A stretch of 5,739 nucleotides of DNA from an uncultured Alphaproteobacteria bacterium (GCA_938028645.1 CALIMD010000388.1:1-5739); one strand, 5' to 3'; numbered from the stretch's first letter, positions 1 to 5,739 are shown. The notes: generated by a model not told the origin, from the letters alone. Program-made: numbers and translations.

Positions 1-605
1 GCGAGCTGAATTCTGTATTTAGATTCTGATGTCCCGATTGCTGATTTTTTCCTATTACCACTGCCGGTTTTTTCTTTCTTTAATTCATTATTATCTTTTT
101 GTTTTTTTTCCGAATTAACCGGCTCACTAACTTTTTCCGGCACCCCCTGCTTAGTGGAAGGTGCACTTTTTTCTAATGACTGAACGGTATTGCTTTTTAT
201 GACGGCCTTACCATTTTCCATAGATTTCTTATTAAAACTCAATGGAACTTCAGGTTTCGGCAAAAGAAGTTCTATGCTTGATTGTTTCTCGCCATCTACA
301 AGTTCTTTTAAGATTAATTTATCTTGATGGGGAACCTTCATTCCTCCAGGTTCAATGGGTCTAACTCGAATCGGGTTGTCATTGGCCTCCACAACGGGCA
401 ATTGATTAGAATTGTTTATAATATTATCTTTATAAATGCCGAACCAAACGATTAAACAAAATGCTACAACAGCAAATAATCCAATAAAGACTGAAAAACC
501 TGGCCCCGAACGTAGCTGTTTTTCTGACAATAACGGAGGTGGTCCTGGCCGCTCATTTCCTTTCAAGATCGGGGGACTCGAGGGTGCGTTCGAAGGGGCT
601 TTCAC
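1..605 (-). CDS. SPOR-domain membrane protein, partial (3' end beyond the left edge)
   Basis: The protein is read from a GTG at 603-605 for 201 codons and leaves the window. It has a short Pro-rich cytoplasmic N-terminus (1-36), one membrane segment at about residues 37-58 (GFSVFIGLFAVV onward), and the motif PIEPGGMKVPHQDK at 83-96, which I recognise as a conserved juxtamembrane signature of alphaproteobacterial SPOR proteins. A long Lys/Ser/Glu-rich low-complexity linker (about 125-196) follows. The last residues, YRIQLA, match the first strand of a SPOR domain, so the peptidoglycan-binding domain lies just outside. SPOR domains bind denuded glycan strands at the division septum, so a cell-envelope or division role is inferred. 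The GTG overlaps the argS stop in a GTGA, implying translational coupling. No in-frame ATG precedes the membrane segment, which supports the GTG start. Confidence 0.85.
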   Translation of the reverse strand, partial: MKAPSNAPSSPPILKGNERPGPPPLLSEKQLRSGPGFSVFIGLFAVVAFCLIVWFGIYKDNIINNSNQLPVVEANDNPIRVRPIEPGGMKVPHQDKLILKELVDGEKQSSIELLLPKPEVPLSFNKKSMENGKAVIKSNTVQSLEKSAPSTKQGVPEKVSEPVNSEKKQKDNNELKKEKTGSGNRKKSAIGTSESKYRIQL

Positions 606-1876
606 GACCTTAATTCCTCTGCAGCCTCGATGCCTATGACTTCTAACCCTGCAGCAATAACTATTGAGATCGCTTTGATTAATGAAAGTCGCGCGTGAGA
701 CAACTCTTGGTTATTCTCAACTATAAATCGTAATTTTTCATCTTCCTTTCCCTTGTTCCAAAGTGAGTGAAAAGCTGCCGCTAAATCAGATAAATAAAAC
801 GCTATTCGATGCGGCTCATGGGCTTTCGCTGCTCCTTGAATTATTCTTGGCCAATTTGTTAATATCTTTATAACATTAAGCTCGTTTTCGTCCTTGAGAA
901 GTGATAAACTATTACCACAGAAGTTACTTTTCTCGAAACTGCCACCAGTACCCCTAATATCGGCATTTCTTAATACAGAACAGCAACGAGCGTGTGCATA
1001 TTGTACGTAAAAAACTGGGTTATCTCGACTCTGTTCCACAACTTTATCAAAATCAAATTCTAAAACCTGATCATTTTTTCTAGTGAGCATAATAAACCGG
1101 ATGACATCTTTTCCAACGGCTGTAACAACATCCTCAATCGTTACAAAATCCCCAGATCTTTTTGACATTCTTACTGGTTTTCCATCCCTAAGCATATGGA
1201 CTATTTGACAGATTTTTACATTGAGTTTTGCTTTATCAAGCGTCACAGCATTAACCGCTGACTCCATACGCTTAACGTACCCGCCATGATCTGCTCCCCA
1301 GATATCTATCATCTCGGTAAAACCGCGCTTATATTTATCATAATGATATGCTATGTCAGAAGCAAAATAAGTCCAACTACCATCTGTCTTTTGTATGGCT
1401 CTGTCTACATCATCGCCAAATAACGTCGATTTAAATAATCTTTGCGGTCTTGCTATCCAGTTTTCGGATTGTTTTCCTTTCGGTGGATCTAAGACCCCTT
1501 CATAAAGTAGTTCTCTTTCCTCGAGCATGTCTATCACACTATCAACTCCTCCAGACTGAATTAATGACTGTTCGGAGGAAAAGATATCCATTTCAATCCC
1601 TAAGCTATTTAAGTCAGTTTTCACTTTCTCCATCATCATTTGAACTGAATACTTTTTAAAGGCATCTAATGTTTCTTCGACGCTCTTTGATAACCATTTA
1701 TCACCATCTTTTTCAACTATTTGCAAGGCTATGTCTTTTAAATAGATGCCAGGATAATGCCCATCAGGTATCACAATAGAGTCATCTCCTAAAACCTCTT
1801 GATATCTTAAAAAAGTGGACTGCGCCAAAATATTAACTTGGCTCCCCGCATCGTTAATATAGTATTCTTTACACAC
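602..1876 (-). CDS. argS: Arginyl-tRNA synthetase, C-terminal 424 codons after an in-frame stop
   Basis: This is the larger part of an ArgRS (class Ia; charges tRNA-Arg in the cytoplasm). It continues in the same frame as the upstream fragment after TAA (1880-1882) and GAG (1877-1879). Counting the full frame as 584 codons, it covers 161-584. It contains the conserved block EYYINDAGSQ (164-173), WGADHGGY (353-360), the KMSKS-like loop RMSKRSG (396-402) and the DALR anticodon-binding domain beginning near DNPVFYVQYAHAR (445-457). The combined length is normal for bacterial ArgRS. The GTG at 1874-1876 is the first possible start after the stop, but the only SD-like bases (AAGAG) abut it with no spacer, so efficient independent initiation is doubtful. 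On its own this part lacks the ATP-binding HIGH-like motif and would be inactive. The gene ends in TGA, overlapping the SPOR gene by 4 bp. Confidence 0.9.
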   Translation of the reverse strand: MCKEYYINDAGSQVNILAQSTFLRYQEVLGDDSIVIPDGHYPGIYLKDIALQIVEKDGDKWLSKSVEETLDAFKKYSVQMMMEKVKTDLNSLGIEMDIFSSEQSLIQSGGVDSVIDMLEERELLYEGVLDPPKGKQSENWIARPQRLFKSTLFGDDVDRAIQKTDGSWTYFASDIAYHYDKYKRGFTEMIDIWGADHGGYVKRMESAVNAVTLDKAKLNVKICQIVHMLRDGKPVRMSKRSGDFVTIEDVVTAVGKDVIRFIMLTRKNDQVLEFDFDKVVEQSRDNPVFYVQYAHARCCSVLRNADIRGTGGSFEKSNFCGNSLSLLKDENELNVIKILTNWPRIIQGAAKAHEPHRIAFYLSDLAAAFHSLWNKGKEDEKLRFIVENNQELSHARLSLIKAISIVIAAGLEVIGIEAAEELRS

Positions 1877-1879
1877 CTC

Positions 1880-1882
1880 TTA
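1880..1882 (-). other. argS: In-frame ochre (TAA) stop inside argS
   Basis: Reading the minus strand, the codons are aag aaa acg ggc TAA gag gtg tgt aaa gaa tac, giving KKTG-stop-EVCKEY. Related ArgRS proteins have G-Y-x-V-x-(R/K)-E-Y-Y-I-N-D here, so the stop sits precisely on a codon that normally encodes an aromatic residue, usually Tyr. TAT or TAC to TAA is a single substitution; there is no frame change and no loss of flanking conservation. The intact gene would span 602-2356. Sequencing or assembly error, fresh nonsense mutation, read-through and reinitiation at the GTG three bases on are all compatible with the sequence. TAA also ends dgt, xthA, valS and the SNase-like gene here, so wholesale reassignment of TAA is unlikely. 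Confidence 0.9.
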
Positions 1883-2356
1883 GCCCGTTTTCTTAAGTAA
1901 TCGTGCAAGGGCGTCGCCTACGACTGCTCCACGAGCATGAGCAGCGTGTAATGGACCTGTAGGGTTTGCAGACACATATTCTATATTTATTTTTTTTCCA
2001 GTGCCCAATGCTGAGGAACCGTATTCTTTCCCAGATTTTAAGATGAAATGTAAAGATTCAAACCAAACTTCATCAACCAATTTAATATTGATAAAACCAG
2101 GCCCAGCAACCTCTGCAACGGAAACATTATCATTACGATCCAGTTCGTTACAAATTTTGATCGCTAAATCCCTAGGTTTAATTGATAATTTTTTCGCAAA
2201 AACCATTGCGACATTTGTTGCAACATCGCCATGCCCTTTATCTCTGGGTGGTTCTACATTTATCAAATTTTGATCTATTTTAACAATGTCTTTTGGGCCG
2301 AGTACCGTATTAAAGGCCTCCATCAACATATTTTCAACGTCTTGATATATATTCAT
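1880..2356 (-). CDS. argS: Arginyl-tRNA synthetase, N-terminal 158 codons before an in-frame stop
   Basis: This is the N-terminal part of ArgRS. Residues 1-90 match the additional N-terminal domain that contacts the tRNA D-loop, including the conserved DKGHGDVATNVAM block (39-51) and AGPGFINIKL (84-93). The Rossmann catalytic core then begins with EYVSANPTGPLHAAHARGAV (126-145). The class I HIGH signature is HAAH (137-140): both His residues are kept but the usual third-position Gly is Ala. The fragment stops after LLKKTG at codon 158, soon after this motif, so alone it has ATP-binding elements but no KMSKS loop and no anticodon-binding domain. The ATG (2354-2356) directly follows the dgt TAA, with AAAGG about 12 bases upstream as a weak Shine-Dalgarno sequence. 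Translation is therefore probably coupled to dgt. Confidence 0.9.
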   Translation of the reverse strand: MNIYQDVENMLMEAFNTVLGPKDIVKIDQNLINVEPPRDKGHGDVATNVAMVFAKKLSIKPRDLAIKICNELDRNDNVSVAEVAGPGFINIKLVDEVWFESLHFILKSGKEYGSSALGTGKKINIEYVSANPTGPLHAAHARGAVVGDALARLLKKTG

Positions 2357-3538
2357 TTATACTTTTGCCTTTAAATCAAATAATCGTTCATATTCCAACA
2401 ATGCGTAGCGATCGGTCATACCAGCTATATAATCCGCAACGATGCGTGCTTGTGAGCCACTCTTAATATGGCTACTGTCTTGTTGCCATTCGGATGGTAG
2501 GCAACTTGGCTCCGACATGAATAGTTCGAATAAACTAGTAATTACGCGTTTAGCTTTATTTGCCATTCGGTTTACTTTGTAATGTCTATACATACGTTGG
2601 AAAAGAAAAGACCGTAATTGATCCACTTGTGTTCTTAATACAGAACTGAAGGCAGCCATAGGCTGTCTTCCCTCCCGCACATCCTGGCTAGACGTGGGGT
2701 TTTCGTCTCGCAAACGAGATCGAGTTTCTTTTAAAATGTCATCTACCATCACGTTTACAGTGCGCCTCGACAGCTCATGTATCAGCCTGCTGTTACTAAT
2801 ACTAGGGTATTTTTCGAACAGAAATTTTATGTCGGTAGATACTAACGAAATGTCTAATAAATCATCTACTGAGAAAAAGCCTGCTCGAAGTCCATCATTA
2901 AGATCATGAGCATTATATGCCACATCATCAGCCAATGATGCAATCTGAGATTCTAAGCTACCATGAAGGTCCAATTGCAAATCAAAAAGCGTATTTAGCT
3001 CTTGAATAGTAGAGGAATAATCTTGGAAAACTGGGCCATTATGTTTGGATATCCCCTCTAAGGTTTCCCATGTTAGGTTCAGACCATCAAAATCAGCATA
3101 ACGTTGCTCCAAAAGCGTGATAATACGCAATGTCTGATCATTATGATCAAATCCCCCATATGGTTGCATCATAATATCTAAAGCTTCCTCCCCAGCATGG
3201 CCAAAAGGAGTATGCCCAAAATCGTGCGCCAACGCTAACGCCTCAGCCAAGTCCTCATTTAAGCCAAGGGATCTACTTAAGGACCGTGCTATTTGGGCAA
3301 CCTCTAAACTATGTGTCAATCTAGTTCGATAGTAATCGCCTTCATGATAAACAAACACCTGTGTCTTGTATTTCAATTTGCGAAATGCGCCGGAATGAAG
3401 AATTCTATCGCGATCCCTCTGATAAACAGATCGTTCCATAGCCTCGTCCTCCGAATGAACTCGTCCCTTACTTTGCTCTGGGAGACAGGCATATGGCGCG
3501 TAACCATTAGGAACAGACCAGTTATCAAATTCCATCAT
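2357..3538 (-). CDS. dgt: Deoxyguanosinetriphosphate triphosphohydrolase-like protein (HD family)
   Basis: This 393-residue HD-superfamily enzyme hydrolyses dNTPs (classically dGTP) to deoxynucleoside and triphosphate, controlling nucleotide pools in the cytoplasm. The block RDRDRILHSGAFRKLKYKTQ (41-60) is typical of the family. The metal-binding set is visible: H76 in RLTHSLEVAQ, H105-D106 in LALAHDFGHTPFGHAGE, and D204/D205 in SLADDVAYNAHDLNDG; H132 in GGFDHNDQ is also conserved. Length fits the alphaproteobacterial dGTPase-like group. The substrate cannot be fixed from sequence; many relatives act on several dNTPs. Two adjacent ATGs (3533-3538) are possible starts. AGGAAGG (minus strand, about 3547-3553) lies 8 bases before the first, an adequate ribosome-binding site. 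It heads the dgt-argS-SPOR operon, and its TAA directly abuts the argS ATG. Confidence 0.95.
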   Translation of the reverse strand: MMEFDNWSVPNGYAPYACLPEQSKGRVHSEDEAMERSVYQRDRDRILHSGAFRKLKYKTQVFVYHEGDYYRTRLTHSLEVAQIARSLSRSLGLNEDLAEALALAHDFGHTPFGHAGEEALDIMMQPYGGFDHNDQTLRIITLLEQRYADFDGLNLTWETLEGISKHNGPVFQDYSSTIQELNTLFDLQLDLHGSLESQIASLADDVAYNAHDLNDGLRAGFFSVDDLLDISLVSTDIKFLFEKYPSISNSRLIHELSRRTVNVMVDDILKETRSRLRDENPTSSQDVREGRQPMAAFSSVLRTQVDQLRSFLFQRMYRHYKVNRMANKAKRVITSLFELFMSEPSCLPSEWQQDSSHIKSGSQARIVADYIAGMTDRYALLEYERLFDLKAKV

Positions 3539-3701
3539 CTTCCAACCCTTCCTAGATTTAGCTATAGTCGACGTATTTTTTTCAACGACGGTAAAGAATA
3601 TTTAGAATCGTTCCTACCAAACATACATACGAATAATTATATTCAACAAATTATACGGTATATGATATAAATAAGACAAAATATATAATGAGGAGTATTC
3701 T
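3539..3701. promoter_or_regulatory. Divergent promoter region between dgt and erpA
   Basis: This 163-bp, strongly AT-rich gap separates divergently transcribed dgt and erpA, so it must hold promoters for both operons. Candidates seen by eye are weak. For erpA there is TTCAAC (3642-3647), 18 bases, then TATAAA (3666-3671). For dgt, on the minus strand, there is TTGAAA (3580-3585), 15 bases, then TAGCTA (3559-3564). A short inverted repeat GAATA-atta-TATTC lies at 3631-3644, where a regulator could bind near the erpA -35 region. I do not recognise a clear IscR, Fur or Irr site. The existence of promoters is inferred from gene layout; the exact boxes are guesses. Confidence 0.45.
3691..3695 (+). 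promoter_or_regulatory. Shine-Dalgarno sequence of erpA
   Basis: AGGAG lies six bases before the ATG at 3702. It is the strongest ribosome-binding site in the window and fixes the erpA start. Confidence 0.8.
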
Positions 3702-4070
3702 ATGCTGGAAAGCTCACTTGAGGGTAAAAATCTAGAGATTGCACCTTTTGGTCTTACCGAAACAGCCGCAACCAAAATAAGCAAATTACTAATTGACGAG
3801 GGCGAGCCCCAAAATGCCTTTATGCGTGTAGCTGTTGAAGGCGGCGGATGTTCTGGTTTTCAATATACATTTAAATTTGACACTCAAAAAAACGATGATG
3901 ACCTTGTCTTTGAGAAAAATGGTATTGAAGTAGTAGTAGATGAGGTTTCTCTAGAGTTAGTTCATGGCGGCAAATTAGACTACATTGAGGAACTCATCGG
4001 ATCTTACTTTCAAGTAACAAATCCTAATGCATCTTCTTCCTGCGGCTGCGGCACTTCTTTTTCTATTTGA
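3702..4070 (+). CDS. erpA: A-type iron-sulfur carrier protein (HesB/IscA/ErpA family)
   Basis: This 122-residue cytoplasmic protein binds an Fe-S cluster and delivers it to apo-enzymes. The three cluster-ligating cysteines of the family are present: C50 in VEGGGCSGFQYTF, and C114 and C116 in the C-terminal SSCGCGTSFSI. Length is slightly above the usual 105-115 because of an N-terminal extension of about 14 residues (MLESSLEGKNLEIAP) before the first conserved helix. The start is fixed by AGGAG at 3691-3695. ErpA rather than IscA is favoured because no iscS/iscU genes are nearby and a stand-alone copy next to dgt/xthA is the familiar alphaproteobacterial arrangement; this assignment is inference, while family membership is firm. 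xthA follows 21 bp downstream on the same strand, so the two are likely co-transcribed. Confidence 0.92.
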   Translation: MLESSLEGKNLEIAPFGLTETAATKISKLLIDEGEPQNAFMRVAVEGGGCSGFQYTFKFDTQKNDDDLVFEKNGIEVVVDEVSLELVHGGKLDYIEELIGSYFQVTNPNASSSCGCGTSFSI

Positions 4071-4091
4071 TCAACTTCAGGAAAAACCAAA

Positions 4092-4859
4092 ATGAAAGTG
4101 GCAACTTGGAACGTAAATTCAGTCCGAGCTAGGCTTCCAAATATTTTAAATTGGCTAAATGACAATCCTGTTGATATCCTTTTATTGCAAGAAATAAAGT
4201 GTGTTGATCAAGAATTCCCCAAAGATGATTTTAATGGTTTGGGATATAAAATAATAGTAAACGGGCAAAAATCCTATAATGGTGTTGCCATATTATCTTT
4301 TTCTGAACCACATAATATTATGTATAACCTTCCCGGATACCCTGACGATCCCCAACGAAGATATCTTCAGGCCGAAATAAATGGTGTGGTTTTTGGCAAC
4401 ATCTATCTACCAAATGGAAACCCAATAAATACTGAAAAATTTACGTATAAATTAGAATGGATGAAGAAATTAAATACTCATGCAAAGACCCTACTCAAAC
4501 AGGAAAAAGCAGTCGTTCTTGCCGGGGATTTCAATATTATACCAACTGATAACGATGTGCATGATCCAACTCCATGGATTAATGATGCTTTATGTCAGCC
4601 AGAATCTAAGAGACAATTTAGAGAGCTTTTAAATCTCGGTTATACCGACGCACTCCGAATTTTTCATGCAGAGCCAAATCAGTTCACATTTTGGGATTAT
4701 CAAGGAGGGGCTTGGCAAAATGATTATGGCATCCGAATAGATCACTTTTTGCTATCACCCCAAGCGGTAGACATATGTATCGATTGCAGAATTGATCCTA
4801 AACCTCGCGGCAGACCAAAGGCTTCGGACCATACTCCCATTTTAATAGAAATCAATTAA
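4092..4859 (+). CDS. xthA: Exodeoxyribonuclease III / AP endonuclease
   Basis: This 255-residue enzyme of the endonuclease/exonuclease/phosphatase fold removes nucleotides 3' to 5' from duplex DNA and cleaves at abasic sites in base-excision repair. The family's active-site residues are all visible: N7 (ATWNVNS), E34 (LLLQEIK), Y105 (NIYLPNG), D146 and N148 (AGDFNI), D217 (GIRIDHFLLSP), and D246-H247 (KASDHTPI). Length matches the XthA family (about 255-270), so it appears intact and active. The ATG is preceded by AGGA at 4079-4082 with nine bases of spacing. It lies 21 bp after erpA and is probably the last gene of that operon, since the next ORF is on the opposite strand. No convincing terminator hairpin is visible in the 58 bp after the stop. 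Confidence 0.95.
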   Translation: MKVATWNVNSVRARLPNILNWLNDNPVDILLLQEIKCVDQEFPKDDFNGLGYKIIVNGQKSYNGVAILSFSEPHNIMYNLPGYPDDPQRRYLQAEINGVVFGNIYLPNGNPINTEKFTYKLEWMKKLNTHAKTLLKQEKAVVLAGDFNIIPTDNDVHDPTPWINDALCQPESKRQFRELLNLGYTDALRIFHAEPNQFTFWDYQGGAWQNDYGIRIDHFLLSPQAVDICIDCRIDPKPRGRPKASDHTPILIEIN

Positions 4860-4917
4860 GTCATTTCTTTCTTATGGCGTTTAAACACTAAGCAGCAGTT
4901 TTCGAATAGAAAGGCCG

Positions 4918-5112
4918 TCACCCCTCTCCGCCAAGAGTTATTGAACATACAGCTGTCCAAATACCGTTGAACAATGCCACATCATAGAAAAAAGGTAACA
5001 CTAATAATCCAATGATGAATATAATTGCAAAACCGAAGGTTTCAAAACTAAAACTACTGGAATTACGGTTACTTTTTTCTTCTAAAGGTTTCGTTGGATT
5101 AGTATTTATCAC
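4918..5112 (-). CDS. Putative small membrane protein, function unknown
   Basis: This 64-codon ORF starts at a GTG (5110-5112) and ends in TGA. The N-terminal 26 residues are polar (MINTNPTKPLEEKSNRNSSS onward). A hydrophobic segment at about 27-46 (GFAIIFIIGLLVLPFFYDVA) follows, then a short tail, LFNGIWTAVCSITLGGEG. The clean polar/hydrophobic layout and its fit between xthA and the SNase-like gene, overlapping neither, argue for a real gene. Against it, there is no Shine-Dalgarno sequence before the GTG, no in-frame ATG, and I do not recognise a family. It converges on xthA and diverges from the SNase-like gene with only 28 bp between the start codons. A type II single-pass inner-membrane protein is the likeliest form if it is expressed. 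Confidence 0.45.
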   Translation of the reverse strand: MINTNPTKPLEEKSNRNSSSFSFETFGFAIIFIIGLLVLPFFYDVALFNGIWTAVCSITLGGEG

Positions 5113-5140
5113 TTTTTTTAAAACTTTAAAAATTCAAAAA

Positions 5141-5593
5141 ATGTCCCCTTCACTTGGACAACGACCTATTATAACTCTTTTTACTTTAATATTGACATCA
5201 ATTTGTTTTACAAATTTATCGATTTCAAACTCAAAAGAAATTGAAGGAATATTCAATGTAATTAGTGGAGACACTATTTCACTCAATGGCATTGTTTATA
5301 AATTGGAAGGTATCCAAGCACCTAACTCCCGCCAGAAATGCAAGAAGGGTTCGTTACCCTGGCTTTGTGGCGCTGCAGCAAAACGGTTCCTATCCCAGAC
5401 TATCCATGGCGTCATACTTACATGTAAAATAAACGGAGCAGGATCAGTTAAATGCAATATCGAGGGTCGTGATCTGGCTATTATTATTACAAAAGCAGGC
5501 TGGGCTGTTCCTATCTCAAAGAACCGCTTTTTAAAAGCAGCAGAGCTTTTTGCTAGGAAAAACGGGCTTGGGTTGTGGACTGAAAAAAAATAA
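5141..5593 (+). CDS. Secreted SNase-like (thermonuclease-fold) protein, probably catalytically inactive
   Basis: This 150-residue protein has a signal-peptide-like or anchoring N-terminus (MSPSLGQRP, then hydrophobic 10-25) and an SNase-like domain at about 33-148. Fold landmarks are FNVISGDTISLNG (38-50), YKLEGIQAPNSRQ (53-65), a Cys pair at C67 and C76 (CKKGSLPWLCG) typical of bacterial exported SNase proteins, C95/C105, AGWAVP (119-124) and the terminal GLGLW (142-146). Compared with staphylococcal nuclease, D19, R35, D40, T41, E43 and R87 appear as S42, K54, Q59, A60, N62 and about S102; only D21 (D44) remains. Nuclease activity is therefore unlikely, and a structural or binding role in the periplasm is inferred. 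ATG 5141 is chosen over an in-frame ATG at 5012 because it places the signal sequence at the N-terminus and avoids overlap with the minus-strand ORF. No Shine-Dalgarno sequence is evident. Confidence 0.75.
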   Translation: MSPSLGQRPIITLFTLILTSICFTNLSISNSKEIEGIFNVISGDTISLNGIVYKLEGIQAPNSRQKCKKGSLPWLCGAAAKRFLSQTIHGVILTCKINGAGSVKCNIEGRDLAIIITKAGWAVPISKNRFLKAAELFARKNGLGLWTEKK

Positions 5594-5605
5594 TCTAACC
5601 TCAAA

Positions 5606-5620
5606 AAGATTGTTAATCTT
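5606..5620 (-). terminator. Possible weak terminator at the valS 3' end
   Basis: AAGATT and AATCTT form a 6-bp stem around a 3-base loop. On the minus strand the right arm runs into a short T run, giving a hairpin-plus-T layout at the valS stop codon, which it overlaps. The stem has one G-C pair only, so it is a weak candidate. It also lies just after the convergent SNase-like gene. Confidence 0.25.
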
Positions 5621-5739
5621 CAACGACATTTAATCTAGACTTAGCCGACTCTAACTTAGATTTTTTATCCTCTGCATTCAATAACCGCTCTCTGTTTTCT
5701 AAAACAACCTTTTCGGGTGCTTTTTGAATAAATTTCTCG
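5613..5739 (-). CDS. valS: Valyl-tRNA synthetase, C-terminal end (partial; 5' part beyond the right edge)
   Basis: The minus strand carries 41 codons ending in TAA (5613-5615), starting EKFIQKAPEKVVLENRERLL. This matches the C-terminal coiled-coil arm of bacterial ValRS, whose hallmark is N/KF-(x)-KAP-x-x-V-V-x-x-x-R-E-(R/K)-L followed by Lys/Glu-rich heptads; here the tail is NAEDKKSKLESAKSRLNVVED. In ValRS this arm stabilises tRNA-Val binding. The catalytic and editing domains lie outside the window, so the identification rests on the tail alone, but the motif is distinctive. The gene converges on the SNase-like gene with 19 bp between the stop codons. Confidence 0.8.
   Translation of the reverse strand, partial: EKFIQKAPEKVVLENRERLLNAEDKKSKLESAKSRLNVVED

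Noticed and set aside
436..639. 67-codon plus-strand ORF
   Set aside because: It is antisense to the SPOR-protein gene and the argS end, and has no recognisable protein features.
1450..1659. 69-codon plus-strand ORF inside argS
   Set aside because: It is a shadow of the well-supported argS frame on the opposite strand.
1880..1882. Alternative genetic code with TAA read as Tyr
   Set aside because: dgt, xthA, valS and the SNase-like gene all end naturally in TAA, so genome-wide reassignment does not fit.
2001..2273. 90-codon plus-strand ORF
   Set aside because: It is antisense to the conserved N-terminal part of argS; chance frame.
2694..2909. 71-codon plus-strand ORF
   Set aside because: It is antisense to dgt, with no independent support.
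3311..3670. 119-codon plus-strand ORF running into the dgt-erpA gap
   Set aside because: Most of it is antisense to the conserved dgt N-terminus, and the rest runs through the promoter region.
3684..3689. Perfect TATAAT before erpA
   Set aside because: It ends two bases before the Shine-Dalgarno sequence, so a transcript started from it would lack or truncate the ribosome-binding site.
4879..4886. GTTTAAAC palindrome after xthA
   Set aside because: It is too short, with no G/C stem and no T run; it does not make a terminator.
5012..5140. 43-codon upstream extension of the SNase-like gene (ATG at 5012)
   Set aside because: It would bury the signal sequence internally and overlap the minus-strand membrane ORF; the extension looks like non-coding Lys/Leu-rich translation.
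5296..5604. 102-codon minus-strand ORF
   Set aside because: It is antisense to the SNase-like domain, which has clear family motifs.

Overview
This AT-rich window (roughly 40% G+C by eye) looks like the chromosome of a low-GC alphaproteobacterium, probably a free-living or marine Rhodospirillales/SAR116-like lineage; the lineage is inferred from gene content and order, not measured. A dgt-argS-SPOR-protein run diverging from an erpA-xthA pair is an arrangement I associate with that class. All recognised genes are core housekeeping genes. There are no RNA genes, mobile elements, CRISPR arrays or phage genes.

Left part (1-3538, minus strand): one tightly packed operon read right to left. dgt (HD-family dNTP triphosphohydrolase) is followed without any gap by argS (arginyl-tRNA synthetase), which overlaps by 4 bases a single-pass membrane protein whose C-terminal SPOR peptidoglycan-binding domain is cut by the window edge. 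The argS frame is interrupted by one in-frame TAA after codon 158, exactly where relatives carry a Tyr. This is the most notable observation in the window. Both sides are otherwise well conserved, so the cause is a sequencing or assembly error, a very recent nonsense mutation, or read-through/reinitiation.

Middle (3539-3701): a 163-bp AT-rich divergent promoter region. It is followed on the plus strand by erpA (A-type Fe-S carrier) and, 21 bp later, xthA (exonuclease III), a probable two-gene operon.

Right part (4860-5739): a putative 64-codon minus-strand membrane protein fills most of the space after xthA. It diverges from a plus-strand secreted SNase-fold protein that has lost nearly all the catalytic and metal-binding residues of staphylococcal nuclease. 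The SNase-like gene converges on the 3' end of valS (valyl-tRNA synthetase, C-terminal coiled coil), which runs off the right edge.

The genes cover nucleotide-pool control, translation, cell-wall/division, Fe-S maturation and DNA repair. Nothing here amounts to a new multi-gene system. The points worth checking are the argS stop, the HAAH signature in argS, the degenerate SNase protein and the small membrane ORF.
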